Shown here: one piece after another, positions 20,384 to 32,809 of the stretch
Position numbering within the stretch: the first letter of the stretch is position 1
How the letters are laid out: each line of letters begins with the position of its first letter
Made by a program: the position numbers and the translations under genes
Assembly: GCA_023091735.1 (NCBI GenBank)
Contig: JALKBU010000038.1
Coordinates: forward strand, 1-64,000
Direction of reading: 5' to 3'
DNA from: Trichomonas tenax
Lineage: Eukaryota; Parabasalia; Trichomonadida; Trichomonadidae
Length of the DNA: 64,000 nt
Notes under the pieces: generated by a model
Databases searched by the model: none
Told to the model about the DNA's origin: nothing
What the model saw: only the letters and a program-made list of their open reading frames with translations

Positions 20384-20476
20384 TCATCGAAGGAATACTT
20401 CGCCATGGACTGGGGAGAACTGGAAAGCTTTGACGAGGCGCAGGATCTCGTCGACGTTTCGTCCGACGTCCGGGTG
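20384..20476 (-). pseudogene. Peroxiredoxin C-terminal fragment
   Basis: On the minus strand the codons read NHPDVGRNVDEILRLVKAFQ, then FSPVHGEVF. This corresponds to the PVGRNxDEILRLxxAxQ ... GEVCPANW region near the C-terminus of 2-Cys peroxiredoxins, which remove peroxides. The resolving-cysteine box is replaced by VFLR and a stop, and the rest of the gene is missing. GC content is higher than around it, as in highly expressed trichomonad genes. A 21-bp triplicate repeat abuts the upstream end. Confidence 0.7.
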
Positions 20477-20477
20477 G

Positions 20478-20540
20478 TTGTAGATTTGGAAGTGAATCTT
20501 GTAGATATAGAAGTAAATCTTGTAGATATAGAAGTTGCCC
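20478..20540. repeat. Tandem repeat, three 21-bp units
   Basis: TTGTAGATATAGAAGTAAATC-like units at 20478-20498, 20499-20519 and 20520-20540 lie at the broken end of the peroxiredoxin fragment, possibly marking the break. Confidence 0.75.
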
Positions 20541-21879
20541 AATAAAACCATATTGTTCAAATGAGACACTTTACATATCAAAACAAATTAATTAGCGATG
20601 CCAGCAGCATATGATTACAACTGATATAACCTTGTCGGGCACCATTACTGCCAGTCGAAATTACGCGATATCTTGTCGGGTTGAAGCACTACAAGCCGAG
20701 GAATTGAGAAAATATTTTAAGGTTCCTCCTAAATTGGGAAAAAGTAACGATAGACCATTCATTTTGACTTTGGAGCAATATCTCCGCGTTGATACAACTT
20801 AATCTGTTTCTTTCATCACGGTCAGATACTGCAGCTATATAGAAATCATTCCTTCGTTCAACCTCAACAACTTTAAAATTACATCATTATTCAATTTGAT
20901 TATCTTGCCAAAAAAAAATCAGAAACATATCAAAAATCAAATGAAATTCTAAAAAGAATTATACACATATTAGTCTTATACGTATGTACAGTTCTAATTC
21001 TATACGATGTCTAATTCAGAAATTGGAATTTCAGTTATTCTGAATTAGTATCACCCAATTCGATCTGCTGCTTGTTTTCATCCTATACGTTATGCAATTG
21101 CAAAATATAGCAAATTAAGTGCTAATGATTACAATCATAATGTTTTTATACAAAATACTGATATTTTACTTGACTATACAGTAAAAATACAGCTATTTAA
21201 TTGAGTATATTAGTTTTTTACAGGATATATAAATGAATTTAGAACAAAGTTAATATTGGATTATTACAATAATCGATATCTTATATAAATACATTTTAAA
21301 TGAAGTTCATGAGACATAGAGAGTTCAGCAATGATTTTCCTGTTCTGATTGTAATTTTTTATCATTTCGAATAAACTATACTGTACATCAATACATAAAG
21401 CTATGTGCGATAAATGATATGAAAGTAAGCCTCGAATAACAATTTTTTATTTTGAGTAAATTGATGCATAGCAAAATACGCATGATTTCGTGCTCATGAG
21501 CAGGATAGTATGTAATAAAGGGAAATATCGATTAAAATTAATATATTATCACTAATCTTTTTCGTCGAAATTGTAAAATAGGAAAAATGATTTAAAAATG
21601 CAAAATTCTGAACTTGTGTGCTCACTTCAGCTCTTCGTTGTGGGTTTCCAAGCCAGAAATTGCATATTTGTGTCGAATATTCTAACTTTGTCGATGAACG
21701 ACGAGATTTGTTGATTTGTTTGATGTGATAGTACCAATATCACTTTGCATGAGGAAATTGTCGGTTGATAGCTATCAGTCTCAAACAAAATGGCTCTGGT
21801 ACGAATCAGATTCTGACGCGTAAAATTTTATTTCTGACTTGTAATATTCACTTTTTTTTTGAATGGCAGTTGACTCCAA
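20541..21879. other. Spacer with a possible coding scrap
   Basis: From 20611 to 20802 a 63-codon ATG frame with near-gene composition reads TASRNYAISCRVEALQAEEL. I recognise no family and it may be a remnant. The rest shows nothing. Confidence 0.3.
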
Positions 21880-22026
21880 TACTCTGTTCCTTGCAAGGTT
21901 CGTTAATTTCTTCTTTTCCTCTCAGACACATTGGGAGCGATGCACCATTGAAAACGTCAGATGGTACTGTTGCACTGCAGGCAATGGAGAATCAGTGTTT
22001 AGTGCACAATTTGAGCTTCACTAGCT
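21880..22026 (+). pseudogene. GT61-like glycosyltransferase 3' fragment
   Basis: The frame contains LQGSLISS ... SDGTVALQAMENQ, corresponding to FHGSLLSNTLYMQDGTVVIELQMENW in the larger pseudogene at about 23780-24700. It lacks the start and catalytic domain. It is probably a second decayed copy of the same gene. Confidence 0.4.
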
Positions 22027-23063
22027 GAAGTCAGCCACTAAATCTCATCGTATACAGCCTCCGACAAGAAAGCCAACTCATCCGCACTTGCTATGAACAT
22101 ATTGATGAATTCAATGTTTGTCCATTCTAGGCAAGCAGCTAAGAAATCTTTGAAGTTGGGTGAATATAAACTCATATATGAGGGAAGATAGAGTGGAATG
22201 TAATTGGTCAATAACTTCATATAGCTTCCCACTAAACTCAGTATACTTAAAGATGTAACGGAATCTCCAAATCACTGAGTCAAGTGCTCAACAACTACCA
22301 AGTTACTTAATGAAAAATGTCATGTTTTCTAAGTATTTAAATTTTCCCGCGCAGTTCTTTCAATTTTTTCCCCTATTCAAAATTTCGTGGGAAAAGTAAA
22401 ATTCGCAGTTAATCTTTCTTGTTGGCATTCTTATTATTGTCATTTTTATTCACATAAGGATCAATAGTATTAAGACAATTCAACTATATTGACACTCATC
22501 ATGCATTGTTATAACACATATTTGTGTTCGATTTGTGGTGCAACATAAAAACATGAAAATCTCATTTTTTATTTAAAGATATAATTAATATTATGATGGC
22601 TTTTTGAAGTACAAACGCTATTTTAATATCAAATATAGTAAAGTAATTTTTGTACATAAAACTTGAAAACAAGATAATAAAGAGTGAAGATGACAATGTT
22701 TGGCTGAGAGATTCATTCTGTGCGTAACTGAGTCTCGACAACTTTTTTTTAATATTGCTTTGTATAGATCTGTCACATTGACCATTATTGTAAATTTTCA
22801 ACTTTGTTACGGCCTCATTTATAAATTTCATAGTGAAATGATTATCAAATCAATATCTAGTCATTGCACATTATACTGATATACAACTCTCTGTTGAATA
22901 TCGTTCTAAAATTCATACAGGAAGTTAGAAAAAATCGAGTTTATCAAAAAATAAAATATAAACTAGCTTCACCGTTTATATATATATGATGAATCAATGG
23001 GGATGATTAAAGGCTTTGAGATCATATGTCCAATAAATTAGGTTAAAATGTGACAATGAGATT
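22027..23063. other. 1-kb AT-rich spacer
   Basis: No supported gene. It leads to the 3' flank of tRNA-Leu, which is on the minus strand. Confidence 0.4.
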
Positions 23064-23076
23064 TAAAAAATAAAAA

Positions 23077-23158
23077 TGGTACCACTGGGGTTCGAACCCA
23101 GGCACCTCGCGGTAGTGGGGCTTAAATCCACCGCCTTAGACCACTCGGCCATAGTACC
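23077..23158 (-). tRNA. tRNA-Leu (TAA)
   Basis: An 82-nt gene with acceptor GGTACTA paired to TGGTACC and discriminator A. It has a D arm with GAGTGGTCTAAGGC and anticodon loop TTTAAGC (anticodon TAA). A long variable arm (ACCGCGAGGT) and T arm CTGGG-TTCGAAC-CCCAG follow. The long variable arm confirms a class II tRNA. No intron. T-runs follow at 23072-23076 and 23065-23070 on the minus strand. Confidence 0.95.
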
Positions 23159-23779
23159 ACTACAATAAAAATTCTAAATGTGGCCTCTGTAATATAATAT
23201 AACATATAAATGTTTGTAAGATTCCTTGAGCTTATATTGAACTTCTAGGAGTTAATATCCAAAAAACGTTTCATTCAATTGATCATCTCCGCATTTATTT
23301 GAAAAGCATACATTCCTCAACTTTCTTAAGTTACAATCTGTAAAAGACAATTTATTCATACTTTAATTTGTTTGCAATAAATCCTCCACCTATTTATAAC
23401 CTATGTTATTTATTACCTTTTGTTGAATCTTGATTCTTTCCTATTTGTTTCTGATTTTTATAAAACTACTCAAAAATATTCTTTCCTTGCACATTTTATT
23501 GATAAAATGACATCCTTGATCCCAATACACAAGTATTATACATTCAGGGAAGGCAGAAATGAATTCATTGAATTTTTTAACAATTACCAAATGAGGAATC
23601 GACAATAGGAGATAATTTATCGATTTAAATGGATTTACATAATGCCAATGGCTTTGATGGCTGTAATACCTTGCTTTGCACACTTCTTCGTATGGCCTTA
23701 CATGCAGAATTTTAGTTTAACTCATCAAGGAGAATTAGATATTATTTTTTTTATATGAACGTAGCAGACCAAATCTTTA
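23159..23779. other. AT-rich spacer upstream of tRNA-Leu
   Basis: No feature recognised. Confidence 0.4.
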
Positions 23780-24700
23780 TGCCTTCACAGGATCTCATGA
23801 CTCTCAGGTCACTAGAATTTCTTCCCAATATCATCGAAAGCACAGAATACACAGATTCATTCTTAGAAATATAGATTATGAAGGATACATGCCTGGGAAG
23901 CTAGGGAAATATCCTACACATATAGTAATTCTTCACGATGTAGTTGCAGCGACAGAATGCTTTATCATCAGAGAGAATGGCTATCATTTATTTAAAAAGC
24001 CTGTCATCCGCGGTATTGGAATATAGGACAACCTTATCACACGCCTGAAGTGCATTGTCCAATTTTCAACAAAGTCATATATCTGGGGCATCAGCATTCC
24101 TCAGATTGGGGCCATTGGAGCTTAGAAGTTCTGCCAATATTCATTGCTCTACCAGATTCTATTCTCGATGGTGCTGTCATTACTCATCCAAGATTTGAAG
24201 CTTTTGTTGCAGAAAACTTGCTTGATTTTGGAATAACACCACATAAGATATACACAGCAGAGAATGACCGATTCAAAGCGAATACTTTTATCACGGTTAC
24301 ATCCCGTTGGTGCGGTGATATAAACAGAGATTTGATCCTTAACATGCGCCAAATTGTTAAACAGAAATTCGATTAAGATAAAATCGCTCCATATCAGTAT
24401 GTGCTCGCCAATAGAAAGAATAAAAGCAGAGTGATTGGAAACTATGACAAGGTATACTCCGAGGAATGCTCTATTCTGCCAGACATCACATGGAAAAATT
24501 TCACATTTTATTCAACTTTCGATCAGCAAGTCAAATATTTCAATGCATTTAAGCTCATATTCGCATTCCATGGTTCGCTCCTCAGCAACACACTGTACAT
24601 GCAGGATGGAACAGTTGTAATCGAGTTGCAAATGGAAAATTGGCTTCTCTCATTCATATATATCGCACAGATGACTGGAAAGGTTCATATACTTGGATGA
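23780..24700 (+). pseudogene. GT61-family glycosyltransferase pseudogene
   Basis: The region encodes most of a GT61 (DUF563) enzyme, a family that adds sugars to glycoproteins in the secretory path. From about 24005 the frame reads HCPIFNKVIYLGHQHSSDWG, then HWSLEVLP and PHKIYTAENDRF. After an in-frame TAA at 24374-24376 it continues RKNKSRVIGNYDKV, FHGSLLSN and DGTVVIELQMENW, the conserved C-terminal signature. Upstream coding-like sequence (CFIIRENGYHLFKKP) joins only after a frameshift near 24000. The gene is therefore broken at least twice. A related fragment lies at 21880-22026. Confidence 0.7.
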
Positions 24701-25544
24701 GACAATAGAATAGATTTTAGAAGCTTGGAACCACAGACATTGGACACACACTACATCCAGAAATTAGTAATCAAAGATGTAGAGGAATTGAAAATGCGAA
24801 GAGCGATTGAAAAAGCAATCGAAGAAAGATACATAATTTTTTGTGTTTGTATGTAAATATATATTAGCTTTTACGAGGTATATCGAAATTGTTGTGAAAT
24901 GTAGTTCAAATCGTATGAAATTTGAACATATTTTTTGATATCGAAATTGTTTAAAGCGACAATGATTATGTAAACTTCTAGAAACAACTGTATGTAGTGT
25001 GGCGTAAATAATTATTTCAGTGATGACAGTTCAATTTGATTTGTTTTCGAACATCATTAGGAAATCAATAAAAACATGGTTTTGAGAAGGATTTCTTTGG
25101 GGTGATTCTTCTGCTGTAGGTTTATTTCGATAATGTTACTTGCGATTAGTGCAATTACAGAAAATATAAAAATTAAGGAATAATTATTCATGAAATATCG
25201 AAGCATAATTGAGCCCAACATACAGAACTAGGGAGAAAAGCATTTCCTGTAGTATAAATCTCGAAATCGAACAAGATAATATTTTTGGAACATATATAAA
25301 ACTCGGGATAATAAGGGGAACAAATCGGATATACGTTACATCAGAGAACAGTTCTTTTTATGAAATACACCTCTAATGATTTGTTCTATTGTATTTCAAA
25401 AAGGCATAATTATTTTCCAAAACTTTTTTAGCGTATTTATTCTTCTGTGCATGGGTGCCAATGGATGTTGAGATCATTTTCTATGAATATTAACGAGACT
25501 ATAAATAATCAGGAACGAAGGAACAACAAATTAAGGAACAAAGA
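24701..25544. other. AT-rich spacer
   Basis: A short continuation of coding-like codons follows the GT61 pseudogene to about 24840; beyond that nothing is recognised. Confidence 0.4.
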
Positions 25545-25724
25545 ATGAGTGGCCTTCAGATTTACCCATGGAATCCTCTGATGCAGATCCCATTGGACAG
25601 TTCTACATAACTTGTTCTGTGTTCTGACAAGTGGTTGCTCGTCTCAGAAAATGAAAATCTCGAGAAATCGACAATTTATTCATACGAACTTAAATCCTCG
25701 CTCATCAGCATACAAGCTGCTTAA
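25545..25724 (+). pseudogene. Coding remnant with one internal stop
   Basis: An ATG frame of 59 codons reads MSGLQIYPWNPLMQIPLDSS and, after TAA at 25608-25610, LVLCSDKWLLVSENENLEKS. Composition is richer in G and C than the flanks. The alternation of hydrophobic strands and turns recalls one or two blades of a beta-propeller, but I cannot name the family. Confidence 0.35.
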
Positions 25725-26140
25725 TAGTAAAATAGTTTTGATTTTTTGCAGAAATGCTGTACACCAAACTTGAAAAAATAAGAAAAATAATAAGGTGAAG
25801 TGATGGGATAAATGTCGGTTTTCTTCATCGTTTAATTTGAGAATAGAATTATATGAATGGAATGCTCCAAGATTGGCAAAATGACTGTGTTATCAAAAAT
25901 TGTGAAAAACTAGGAGAACATATCAATAATCACTACATCTTGTATAGAGAGTTGATTTTGCTAAAACAATTAAGGTGATGTGATAATGATGTTTGGTCAT
26001 TTAAATATTGTATAGCATTGGATGTAGAGAGTTTATATTTTGGATAAGTGATGATTTTCATCGTTCTTTCAATTTTCTAAATTGTTTTTTAGAAAAATTT
26101 GAGATCTAAAACGAAAAAAATTTCTCTTCACCTATTGTCA
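25725..26140. other. AT-rich spacer before the GDH pseudogene
   Basis: It ends with CTCTTCACCTATTGTCA just before an ATG, a plausible surviving initiator of the dehydrogenase gene. Confidence 0.4.
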
Positions 26141-27424
<1,284 letters not shown>

Positions 27425-27946
27425 ACGATTTTAGTTTAATGTCATCTAATTTAACACTTTTTTTAAAAATCAATTTCGAAATCTTAACTTACAAACTTGT
27501 CTTTTAAGCTCTTAATAACATCAAAATCCAATAGCTATTGATTGAGATTCATTTGGTATCATTGATCATGCCATATCTTGTGCTGATAAAAATGTTGCAA
27601 AAAATATTTCCTTGAAATACAAGAACTCTATTATGAAATAGGTTCCATTGTAAAATTATGAAAGTCGATCAATTGATCTAGGTAATCTTCTTAAATATAT
27701 TTAATGTCAAATATTAATATTTCGAATCAAGAGCTAAGATTTAGTTTTTTTGCATAGATGGATATGTGTAATATATGGACAAAAGATAAGAGTCTGTTTT
27801 CATGGACGAAAAAATTCGATATTTTTAGTTTGATGGCAATCCTATATATGAGGACTAAAATTCAAGAACAATATCGGAACGAGAGTCAGGAATCACCGAA
27901 GTTGATGGAAAATCTTGTCCAGCCATCAACAAAATTTTTACAAAAT
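27425..27946. other. 520-bp spacer
   Basis: An in-frame ATG at 27758 would add 63 AT-rich residues to the next protein, but these lack any feature and precede the normal J-domain start, so they are treated as spacer. Confidence 0.5.
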
Positions 27947-29713
27947 ATGGCTTCTGAGTGGAACGAGAAAACAGATTACTACGAACTTCTCGGAGTCGCA
28001 GAAGGCGCTACAGACGAAGAGCTGAAGCAAGCCTATAGAAAGGCAGCGATGAAATGGCATCCAGACAGAAATCACGGCAACGAAGTCGAAGCAACACGCG
28101 TATTTCAGCTTATCGAGCACGCCTACTCCATCCTCAGCGACAGCCAGGAGCGCGCTTGGTACGACGACCACAGAAACTTCAATTATGACGAGCAGGGAGA
28201 GATGGTTGCTACAAACGTCGATATTTACGGCTTATTCAAGGCCGGTGCTTACCATGGCTTCGAAGACGACTCAAGAGGCTTTTATAACGTTTTTGGCAAA
28301 GCATTCGCAGATCTCGCAGCCGAAGAAAAGCTTGAAGCTCCTAAATTCGGTTGGTCGAACACTCCTTATGAGGAGGTCGAGAAATTCTATGCTTTCTGGA
28401 CATGCTTCAAGACAACGAGAAGCTTCGCTTTCGAAGACATGTATCAGCTCAAGGACGCTCCAAACGCATGGTATCGCAGACAGATGGACAAGGAAAACAA
28501 GAACCTCAGACAGAAGGCGATGAAGGAGTTCATTGCTGCTATCCGCGAGATGGCATTATACGCGAAGAAGAGAGATCCAAGAGTCACTGCAGAAGTCAAG
28601 CGTCGCGAAGAGCTCCAGCAGCGCAGAAAAGAGGAAGATGAGCGCAAGCGTGAAGAGAAGAGGAGGAGAGATGTCGAGGAAATCGAGAGATTAACAAGAG
28701 AACATGCAAAGCCAAGAGAGTTCTCTGAGGAATCTCTTCTTTATCTTAACGAGTTCGACAAGAACAAAGATGATGATCCAGAGTGGTTCTGCGATTACTG
28801 CGGACGTATTGTTGACAACGCAGCAGTCTTCAAGACACACTGCGCAACAAAGAAGCACACGAAGATGGTTGCTACAGCAAAGAGAGACTTCTTGAATGAT
28901 CCAACAATCTTCGAGCACACAGCATTCAACTTCATATTGCTCGGCCTCGATGACAGCGAAATTCAGTCAATCGATCCATCGGTCGACATGAACAATCTCG
29001 TTTCACCACGCGCATCAAAGAAGAAGCCACAGAGAGGAAAGTCACAGAAGAAGGAGGTCGTTAAAGAGGAGGAAGAAGAAGACTTCGATGAAAAGCCAAA
29101 GGGTGGAAAGAAGAAGAACAAGAATAACAATAAGAAAGGAGGAAAGAAGCAACAGCAAGTTGAAGAAGAGGAAGAAGAAGACTTAGATGAGGAGGAGCTC
29201 CAGAAGAAGAGACTTCAGGCTCAGCCACTATCAAAGAAGGAGAGAAGGAAACTGAAGCAGCAGAAGCAGCAACAGAAGAAGATTGAAGCAGAAAAAGCTG
29301 CTGAAAAGGCCAAATACGCTGATGCTCCTAAACTCTCAAAGCAGGAGAAGAAGCTGAAAGCAATGATGGAAGCTAGAAGAAGTGCATTCGATTATTCCGA
29401 CTTCGATGAAGAGGAAGAGGAAAAACCAAAAAAGGAGGAAGAAGAGAAGCCAAAGAAGGAAGAAACAGAGAAACCAAAGGACGAAGAGAAGAATGATGAG
29501 GAAGAAGAGAAGAATGATAACAAAGGTAAGGCTAAAGGTAAAGGCAAGAAGGATAACAAACAGGCAGATAATGGACAGCCACAAGTCCAGCGTGCAAAGA
29601 AAGGTCACTGCCCACCTGGAATGTTCATGTGCAGGAAGTGCAAAGCTATATTCCCATCAAAGAGGAAACTGTTCGCTCACCTCGAAGAATCCGGACACGC
29701 CACTGCTTATTAA
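27947..29713 (+). CDS. DNAJC21: DNAJC21/JJJ1-type J protein
   Basis: JJJ1/DNAJC21 works with Hsp70 in late cytoplasmic maturation of the 60S ribosomal subunit. The 588-residue protein has a J domain at residues 9-75 with HPD at 38-40. A charged helical region (about 150-265) follows. A first C2H2 zinc finger comes next (about 278-303, FCDYCGRIV ... HCATKKH). After that is a long Lys/Glu-rich low-complexity stretch, and then a second C2H2 finger at the end (about 558-585, [10 protein letters not shown] ... HLEESGH). This order is diagnostic of the family. The start at 27947 places the J domain at the N-terminus as in yeast Jjj1. Confidence 0.95.
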   Translation: MASEWNEKTDYYELLGVAEGATDEELKQAYRKAAMKWHPDRNHGNEVEATRVFQLIEHAYSILSDSQERAWYDDHRNFNYDEQGEMVATNVDIYGLFKAGAYHGFEDDSRGFYNVFGKAFADLAAEEKLEAPKFGWSNTPYEEVEKFYAFWTCFKTTRSFAFEDMYQLKDAPNAWYRRQMDKENKNLRQKAMKEFIAAIREMALYAKKRDPRVTAEVKRREELQQRRKEEDERKREEKRRRDVEEIERLTREHAKPREFSEESLLYLNEFDKNKDDDPEWFCDYCGRIVDNAAVFKTHCATKKHTKMVATAKRDFLNDPTIFEHTAFNFILLGLDDSEIQSIDPSVDMNNLVSPRASKKKPQRGKSQKKEVVKEEEEEDFDEKPKGGKKKNKNNNKKGGKKQQQVEEEEEEDLDEEELQKKRLQAQPLSKKERRKLKQQKQQQKKIEAEKAAEKAKYADAPKLSKQEKKLKAMMEARRSAFDYSDFDEEEEEKPKKEEEEKPKKEETEKPKDEEKNDEEEEKNDNKGKAKGKGKKDNKQADNGQPQVQRAKKGHCPPGMFMCRKCKAIFPSKRKLFAHLEESGHATAY

Positions 29714-29947
29714 GCTATTTATTTCATTATTATTGTAATTAAATTAATTCATTATTTATACACTGTTTTTACTCAACTACTAATTTTTTTATAATAAAAA
29801 TAAGCAAATGATTGATTAAATAAGCTTCAATTTTTATTTTTATATTTTTAGAATAATAAAAAAAATTTGAGAGATGGTTTATTAGGTGAGTTGGGTTATT
29901 TTTAGATGAATATGAGGTTAAGATGTGTTATGTCATCATTTTTTTAA

Positions 29948-32671
29948 ATGGGGGTTGAAGCTTCGGCAGCGCCTCAAGCGACAGGAAAACCGAGGGCACA
30001 AACACCACAAGTTGCACACCAGATCCTTATTGTCATTCGTGGCGCGAGGAAAACTGGAAAAACATCGTTATTAGCGAGAATGAAAGGATTAAATTTTAAT
30101 GATCAATACAAACCTACACCGATTATGCAAGCAACGGAATTAGTGTGGTCTCCAATCAGCTGCCCGAACGACAAAATCAAGATAACTGTTTGGGATGTGG
30201 TAGATCACGCTTTGAAATTGGCAAATATTCCAGAAGGAAAGGAATTACCAGATGCAACAACAGTAGATACATTCAGTAGAGCTGATGGCGTCATAATAAC
30301 ATATAATCCCGCTGACGAAGATTCAATTGAATATGCTTTAGAGGTAATTAAAGAGGTTCCTGAACATTTACCAAAGATATTAGTCGCTAACTTCGCAGAT
30401 CAATACGATTCACCGGTACAAATTCATCCAATTCTCGACGAGGTCAAAGATAAAATTTATATTTTACGAACTTCAATGAAAACAAACACAGGACTTTCAG
30501 AAATCGCGCAGTGGCTGGATATACCTCTTCACATCAGTCTTAAAAAGCTTTATGAGACATTAATTGTATCAGCCAATCAAGAACTTGATTCTATCAAAGA
30601 AGAATTACATTTGAATGTCGAAGAACCAGAGTCTCAACAACCGCCGATACAAAACGAACCTCAAACACTCGCAGACATTCCGGTAGAAGAAGGCGACATC
30701 TGGGATGACAATCAGGATCCATCTGTAAAAGGAAACAGCAGTTTCTGGGATAATGATGATGCTGATGTTAAGAATATCAAGTTACCAGCAAAACTACCAG
30801 ATTTAGATTTCTCGACATTAGGAACAGAAGAAGACGCAAATCAACTCGATGAAGAGCCAAAACCTGCTGCGCAGACAACGCAAACAAAGAGACAGCCTAA
30901 AAAAGGAGGATTACGCAGTATTATGGCGAAAAACAAAACTGCAAAGGTTAATCCAAAAGTTATTCCAAAATCACAACCAAAACCAGCACCAAAACCTGCT
31001 CCACAGCCTCCTAAACCTGCAGCACTACCAGTTAAAGCAGTTGCTCCTCCTCCAAAACAAATCATTGAAGAAGAGGAAGACTATGAAGCAGAAGATGATA
31101 ACTTTGATGCTCCAATGCCAGAGCCACCTAAACCCATTCAAAAGGAGACTCCAGTTCAACACAAAGTTTTCATTCCAACGATCACAGAAGAATATGATCC
31201 GTTCTTCGAAAATGATCAACCAGAAGAGAACCAAAATGAAGAAAAAGGTTCATTCTGGGATGATGACGATGATGATGCTCCAATGGAACCAAAGATCAAA
31301 GAATTACCGAAAATCGATCTCAAAACGAATCTACCGATTATTACAGAAACACAAAAACAAACAACGATATTACCAAAACCATCACCAGAAGTACCAATGA
31401 TAAATACAAAACCAATTCAAGAAACACCAAAGATCGCATCAAATACAATTCAAGAAGCTTCAAAGCAACTAACTATCGCTCCAAAACTCGTTCAAGAATT
31501 ACCTAAAGTCATCGCCAAAACAGAAGTTCAGAAAGCTGAGGCAAAACCAATTCAAGAAACACCTAAAGCCGAACCAAAGATTAATCCTAAATCAATGCAA
31601 GAAGCACCTAAAATTGAAGCAAAGCCAGTTCAAGAAACACCAAAGATCGCATCATATACAGTTCATGAATCATCTAAAGTTGAAACAAAGCCAATTCAAG
31701 AAATTCCAAAGATTGATGCAAAACCAATTATTGAAGAGCCAAAAGTTGAAATCAAATCAAATCCGATCTCGATGAAACCAGAAGAAAGCGAATTGCCAAA
31801 TGCTCAAACATTAATTCTACAAAAGCCAGAAATATCAAATATCGTTGAAGAAGAGCCAGATAATGATAATTTATTCGATGATGCTTGTGATAATGAACCA
31901 AAAATTAATGAAATTAAAATCGAGGAAACACAAAAGATCGAAACAAAACCTCTTTCATCATATGTTGACAAAATCACAGAACAGCAAAATCTTGATGATG
32001 TTAAACTCGATACACCATCTAAAGTTGAAGAAAAAGAGTTCGATGTGAAACTAGACGAAAACATTATTGATCCAGAGAAACACGAAACAGTTTCTAATGA
32101 AGGTTTCTGGGACAATAATAATGACGATGAAACGCCATTCATTCAAATGAAGAACATTCCAAAGCTTGACATCGATGAACATAAACCAGAGTCTACATCA
32201 GCTCCAAATGTTTCTAAAATCAAAATTCCATCACCAAAGCCAGCGCCGAAAGTCAGCAAACTCAAGAGTATCATGTCACAGAAGTCAAACAAAACACAAG
32301 ACACACAAAAGCCAACAGTCATCAAGAAATCATCGATATTTCCGAAGTCGGCAGTTACTCCGAAACTGGTTGTTATTTCTGCTCCTAAACCAGCTGTTAT
32401 TCCTCCTAAGCCATCAGTTGTTGATGACGATTCAATAAAAGATTATGAAGATAAAGAAGAAATTTCAGTAGTTAAAAATATTGCAAATAAAGAAGAACCT
32501 CGAATCAAATCCTCACTTTCAGAGAATCTATTTGATGACGATCCGGCCTACTTTTGGGATGAGCAGCTTAAAGTTCCGCCACAGCCTATCGAAAGTCCAG
32601 CAAATATTGATGAAGAACTTTTCGACGAACAACAAGGGGACTTCTGGAGTTACGAAGAAGACGAAAATTAA
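29948..32671 (+). CDS. RABL6: RABL6-like GTPase with long acidic tail
   Basis: Residues 25-220 match the RABL6 (RBEL1) GTPase-like domain: P-loop GARKTGKT (32-39), KITVWDVVDH in place of the usual switch-II DxxG, and VANFAD at the base-recognition position. These substitutions are normal for RABL6 and suggest unusual nucleotide handling. The remaining about 690 residues are disordered, rich in Pro, Lys and Glu. They carry many PKI.AKPIQE-like imperfect repeats and at least seven acidic aromatic motifs such as IWDDN, FWDND, FWDDDD, FWDNNN, LFDDD and YFWDEQ. Human RABL6 is linked to membrane trafficking and proliferation; the role here is unknown. An initiator-like GTCATCATTTTTTTAA immediately precedes the ATG. 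Confidence 0.9.
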   Translation: MGVEASAAPQATGKPRAQTPQVAHQILIVIRGARKTGKTSLLARMKGLNFNDQYKPTPIMQATELVWSPISCPNDKIKITVWDVVDHALKLANIPEGKELPDATTVDTFSRADGVIITYNPADEDSIEYALEVIKEVPEHLPKILVANFADQYDSPVQIHPILDEVKDKIYILRTSMKTNTGLSEIAQWLDIPLHISLKKLYETLIVSANQELDSIKEELHLNVEEPESQQPPIQNEPQTLADIPVEEGDIWDDNQDPSVKGNSSFWDNDDADVKNIKLPAKLPDLDFSTLGTEEDANQLDEEPKPAAQTTQTKRQPKKGGLRSIMAKNKTAKVNPKVIPKSQPKPAPKPAPQPPKPAALPVKAVAPPPKQIIEEEEDYEAEDDNFDAPMPEPPKPIQKETPVQHKVFIPTITEEYDPFFENDQPEENQNEEKGSFWDDDDDDAPMEPKIKELPKIDLKTNLPIITETQKQTTILPKPSPEVPMINTKPIQETPKIASNTIQEASKQLTIAPKLVQELPKVIAKTEVQKAEAKPIQETPKAEPKINPKSMQEAPKIEAKPVQETPKIASYTVHESSKVETKPIQEIPKIDAKPIIEEPKVEIKSNPISMKPEESELPNAQTLILQKPEISNIVEEEPDNDNLFDDACDNEPKINEIKIEETQKIETKPLSSYVDKITEQQNLDDVKLDTPSKVEEKEFDVKLDENIIDPEKHETVSNEGFWDNNNDDETPFIQMKNIPKLDIDEHKPESTSAPNVSKIKIPSPKPAPKVSKLKSIMSQKSNKTQDTQKPTVIKKSSIFPKSAVTPKLVVISAPKPAVIPPKPSVVDDDSIKDYEDKEEISVVKNIANKEEPRIKSSLSENLFDDDPAYFWDEQLKVPPQPIESPANIDEELFDEQQGDFWSYEEDEN

Positions 32672-32809
32672 CACTTCTTTTTATTATTTTTATATATAAT
32701 AATTTGTTCAATAAATTTCTATTTGTTAATTAACAAAATCCGAACCTTATTGTTGTAGTATTTTTTTATTTATTTTATGTGAAATCACTTTAAATTCGAT
32801 TATCTCGAT

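Noticed and set aside
22038..22232. Minus-strand frame of 64 codons
   Set aside because: It has near-gene composition but no family, and no start or stop context. It may be a remnant, but support is insufficient.
27758..27946. 63-residue N-terminal extension of DNAJC21
   Set aside because: AT-rich codons without features; J proteins of this family start at the J domain, as with the ATG at 27947.
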